57,162 nucleotides of DNA, taken from contig NZ_BAIV01000036.1 in assembly GCF_000517545.1 (NCBI RefSeq), positions 1 through 57,162 on the forward strand, in the 5' to 3' direction. Below, one piece after another: positions 54,597 to 57,162 of the stretch. Positions within the stretch are counted from its first letter, which is position 1; each line of letters begins with the position of its first letter. Below the pieces are notes generated by a model. The model saw only the letters and a list, made by a program, of their open reading frames with translations. It was not told the origin of the DNA and searched no databases. This stretch comes from Bacteroides reticulotermitis JCM 10512. GTDB lineage: Bacteria; Bacteroidota; Bacteroidia; Bacteroidales; Bacteroidaceae. The position numbers were made by a program, and so were the translations under genes.

Positions 54597-55472
54597 TATA
54601 ACTATTTTTCCATTCATTCTTTTCTCGAAAAGATCGAAGTGAATACCCAAAACGTACTCATTTAACTTTGACGTGTCGTGAACTCGTGATAAATATATCA
54701 CCAGTGCTTGATATAAGCTCTGTGCACAATGATACATCACCCTTATGTCAAAGTCACTTTTTTGTGTATCATGCAGTATATCAATTAATTGCAATGCGCC
54801 TTCTTTTTTTTGATCATTTTATTCTGATGATCGATAGCTATTGCTTGCTTCCCCCAAAAATAGAGTTTTCAAGTCATCAAACAAGCCTTTTAAGGAGCCG
54901 TAACGTGCGCAACTATTCGTAAATTAAAGCAGTCCTTCCCTATGTTTATGTCCTTTTATTTCCTGTTCCACATATTGTGCGACGCCTGTTCCACATAATG
55001 TGGGACACGTGCTTCACAATGTGTGAGTCAGCTGTTCCACAACTGTGGAACAGGAAATATAATAGGCAAAGATGCTTTTTACTAGTTTTTTACTACTATC
55101 TGTCGGGGGAATTTTGCCAAGTACAGAGCCTTCGGAAATCGGTATTATCTATTGAGTAGATCAGTTTGAGAAAAAGAAGGCGCAATGTATTAAGCTGTCA
55201 GTCAGTTGTTTGTGGCAAAAAGTGATTATGACATATATCTCTTTACATTTTGTTACTTGCTTAAATTCCGTGTTTTACTGGTTAATTTGTTTATAAGTGC
55301 AGTCTATTTTCCTAGATTTTAGGCTAACCTCAGTAAAGGAGAAGGTACAGTCAATATCTAGGCAAACCGTACTCGACTTGCCGGTGCTCTAAATATTTAC
55401 TATTTTTGGGGACGGGCTGTAATTGAATGACATTTACCTTGTCCTATACGATTCGCAACGAAAAAACGGATA
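54597..55472. other. long gene-less region with a dyad array
   Basis: No gene is supported over 0.88 kb. The main content is an array of four 23-bp dyads (54964-55054). It is flanked by a 14-bp inverted repeat, TGCGCCTTCTTTTT at 54795-54808 and its complement at 55171-55184. Short open frames in this stretch show no signal peptide, domain or family likeness. Confidence 0.55.
54964..55054. repeat. four tandem 23-bp imperfect palindromes (TTCCACAACTGTGGAA type)
   Basis: Units start at 54964, 54987, 55010 and 55033, with a strict 23-base period and a last unit of 22 bases. The last contains the perfect dyad TGTTCCACAACTGTGGAACA, and the second reads TGTTCCACATAATGTGGGACA. All share TTC-CACA, a short spacer, then TGTG. 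The core CACAACTGTG is the same as in the array at 29.0 kb, although the outer arms differ. There are no spacers or cas genes, so it is not CRISPR. Confidence 0.75.
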
Positions 55473-56651
55473 ATGAATAAAACAATTACTTATATCACTT
55501 CTTTTTTGTGGCTGTTGATTTTTTCAGCAAGCTATGCCGGTGCGCAAAACAAGCAGACACCCCTGTTTACAGAGCTTCGCACTGCCGAGGAGGTCGAAAA
55601 GGACGAATGGAGTAACAAAATAGTTGCTGTTGAAACCTTGGCGAACCACATTGTCCGGTTGATAAGCTCAAAAGACAAATATGCTTCCGGGCAATGGGAG
55701 TGCATCCAAGTGTTGGACAAAAGAACAGGGAAACTCACTCAAACTATTGATTTAAAAAAGCGTGAAGTTGATGTATATTATGAATGGATTGTAAGTGGTG
55801 ATTATAATTTCGACGGATTCAGTGACTTCTATCTCGCGGCAAGTGCTACCCGAACAAACAGTTGGGGCTATTATTTTTTGTATGATAAAGAAACAGGAGA
55901 GTTTGTAGAGTCGGAAGAACTCACAGGCTTGTTATCACTCGAGTTTACCGACCGTAAAACCGTTATCGAACGCGTTGTGCAAGACGATGCTGCTTACGTA
56001 AAAGAATATCAATATATCGACAATAAGTTGGCTTTGGTAGCCTCGGACTCTACATTTTGCGAGCCGCCATTAAGCGAATTGGCTTTGTTCTACAGCAGAA
56101 TCAATAGCGGGACTACCTACGCTCGTGATATGTCAATCCTTGACGTAATGAAGGGATATGCGAGGGATTCAATATCAATTGATCGAACGTTCAAGGATAG
56201 CAATGGGAAGAATAAACTAAAAATAAAAGTGATTAATCCTTGTTGCCTCGATGACGATGCTTATAGGGTTGATGGTATGATCAATTATATCTCTGTTGAA
56301 ATTGCGAACAAAAACTTTGCAGACACATTGATTTACTATAATCCGGATGTGCTAATGTCGTTGATATCTCTTTCAGAAAGCAAGATTACCCTAAAATCCA
56401 TTGGCAGAAGAAAGGCTGTATTCATTCCTTTTAGTTATTGTTGCAATGCCGATGATGATGTACGAATGGGAATTATTGTATGCTGCAACGACAAAATTAG
56501 CTTATATCATATAAACCTAAGAGGCGAAGATTTTGCGAACTATAAAATCAATGATGATCTAGACGAAACGTTTGCAGAACTTTCACCAGCATTGAAGAAG
56601 AAATTAATTCAATTTATAGAAACACAGTATCAAACGTTTATCCACGATTAA
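55473..56651 (+). CDS. secreted protein of unknown function
   Basis: A 392-residue exported protein: signal peptide 1-24 (ending A-G-A). Residues about 105-140 contain GDYNFDGFSDFYLA, a D-x-N-x-D-G-x-x-D calcium-loop-like motif of the kind seen in XAC2610 and FG-GAP proteins. The C-terminal half is rich in Cys (for example N-P-C-C-L-D-D-D, S-Y-C-C-N-A-D and I-V-C-C-N-D). I do not recognise a named family. It is followed by a small membrane-anchored protein 16 bases later, so the two may be co-expressed. Confidence 0.75.
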   Translation: MNKTITYITSFLWLLIFSASYAGAQNKQTPLFTELRTAEEVEKDEWSNKIVAVETLANHIVRLISSKDKYASGQWECIQVLDKRTGKLTQTIDLKKREVDVYYEWIVSGDYNFDGFSDFYLAASATRTNSWGYYFLYDKETGEFVESEELTGLLSLEFTDRKTVIERVVQDDAAYVKEYQYIDNKLALVASDSTFCEPPLSELALFYSRINSGTTYARDMSILDVMKGYARDSISIDRTFKDSNGKNKLKIKVINPCCLDDDAYRVDGMINYISVEIANKNFADTLIYYNPDVLMSLISLSESKITLKSIGRRKAVFIPFSYCCNADDDVRMGIIVCCNDKISLYHINLRGEDFANYKINDDLDETFAELSPALKKKLIQFIETQYQTFIHD

Positions 56652-56667
56652 TGAAGGCAACTAATAG

Positions 56668-57081
56668 ATGAAGATTTTAAAAACAAAAAAACTCTTAGGC
56701 ATTGCCTTGGTCATTGTTTTTGTGATAGTATATAAGCTGGCAAAAACACAATATTACTATTCAGGGTATGTGGTTGATGAATCAAAGCATCCCATTTCAG
56801 ATGTCTTAGTTAGAGAATACAAGGGTAAACGCAGTACTGTAACAGATAAGAATGGGCATTTCAAGTTTAATAGAGATCAAGGGAATGAACGCCATTTAAT
56901 ATTTGAGAAAGAAGGCTATCTAACAGATACCGTATTCGTATTTACATTGGTGAGCGAGGATGAGGTGCGGTATAATCCCAGAATACTTGGAGGCAAAGAG
57001 AAAGTTGTATTACGCAAAGTTCGCTCTCAAGACGAAGAACCTCATTCCTGGGAGTCTGAATTTATAAACAATGTATTCTGA
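56668..57081 (+). CDS. membrane-anchored carboxypeptidase-regulatory-like domain protein
   Basis: A 137-residue protein with an uncleaved N-terminal anchor (about 8-24, L-L-G-I-A-L-V-I-V-F-V-I-V) and an extracytoplasmic beta-sandwich. The pattern G-Y-V-V-D-E-S-K-H-P-I-S-D-V-L-V, then S-T-V-T-D-K-N-G-H-F, is the carboxypeptidase-regulatory-like fold. These domains are common in Bacteroidetes surface proteins, usually fused to larger partners, and here the domain stands alone. The function is unknown. Confidence 0.78.
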   Translation: MKILKTKKLLGIALVIVFVIVYKLAKTQYYYSGYVVDESKHPISDVLVREYKGKRSTVTDKNGHFKFNRDQGNERHLIFEKEGYLTDTVFVFTLVSEDEVRYNPRILGGKEKVVLRKVRSQDEEPHSWESEFINNVF

Positions 57082-57162
57082 TGAGAGAAGGATAATCTAA
57101 TTACCAATGAGATAATTTAAAGTTGCTAGTACGCTCTTGTTATTCTGGCTGTTAGTAGATGG

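Noticed and set aside
54668..54922. 84-codon frame after the clostripain-like gene
   Set aside because: No recognisable features. It lies in sequence that also carries repeats and frames on both strands.
54964..55054. CRISPR-like tandem repeat
   Set aside because: Units are contiguous, without spacers, are dyad-symmetric and there are no cas genes.

Overview
The window looks like the chromosome of a Bacteroidales bacterium, most likely Bacteroidaceae. The evidence is a short primary sigma factor RpoD (286 aa), promoter boxes of the TAnnTTTG type instead of E. coli-like -10/-35 elements, families typical of Bacteroidetes (DUF3127, DUF4348, DUF3078, DUF4494, PIN-PhoH, a secreted clostripain-type protease), few Shine-Dalgarno sequences and moderate GC. 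The content is almost entirely housekeeping. I see no phage, insertion sequence, integrase, CRISPR array or toxin-antitoxin module.

Layout. 1-2.5 kb: a gene-less edge and a large unknown lipoprotein. 2.5-2.8 kb: two tRNA-Asp genes on the minus strand. 3.2-10.3 kb: purU, hisH, hisA, hisF, hisIE and ftsE, then lysC and lysA. 10.4-16.4 kb: ferritin, a DUF2721 protein, the divergent threonine-degradation pair kbl/tdh, a DUF4348 lipoprotein, murB and a metallo-hydrolase. 17.3-25.1 kb: a DUF3127 protein divergent from dnaN, then a DnaQ-like exonuclease, coaBC, recN, rlmB and a degenerate trypsin-like TPR protein. 25.6-30.9 kb: ridA, folC (minus), a PhoH-like gene, and yggS with a dihydroorotate dehydrogenase-like gene (minus). 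30.9-33.4 kb: remnants of an exopolysaccharide locus, in which a Wzc-like gene has lost its kinase domain and runs directly into the 3' tail of a DUF4494 gene. 33.9-43.3 kb: tpx, a DUF3078 outer-membrane protein, glnS with a TPR gene (minus), and the pstS/pstCAB-phoU phosphate uptake cluster. 43.3-49.3 kb: a candidate small RNA, ribE, a nitroreductase, a YihY protein, RNase P RNA, and an NlpC/P60 peptidase with a dipeptide epimerase for murein peptide turnover. 49.5-57.1 kb: htrA, rpoD, an L,D-transpeptidase, a clostripain-like lipoprotein, and small secreted proteins of unknown role.

A striking property of this copy of the sequence is that about ten otherwise well-conserved genes are broken by frameshifts: ftsE, lysA, the metallo-hydrolase, folC, the DHOD-like gene, the TPR gene (twice), the NlpC/P60 peptidase, the dipeptide epimerase, the L,D-transpeptidase and the clostripain-like gene. 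Each is repaired by restoring one base (two in folC), nearly always in a short homopolymer. All are net losses. That points to consensus errors in the assembly more than to real gene decay, so I annotate full-length reconstructed genes and give each break.

Points most worth a second look: the wzc/DUF4494 junction, a PstS-like domain embedded in PstC, three 11-bp direct repeats between pstS and pstC that resemble a Pho box, a short promoter-to-terminator transcription unit at 43.5 kb, two intergenic arrays of 21-23-bp tandem dyads sharing the core CACAACTGTG, and an SSB-like DDLPF tail on the DUF3127 protein. I found no clearly new defence or metabolic system.
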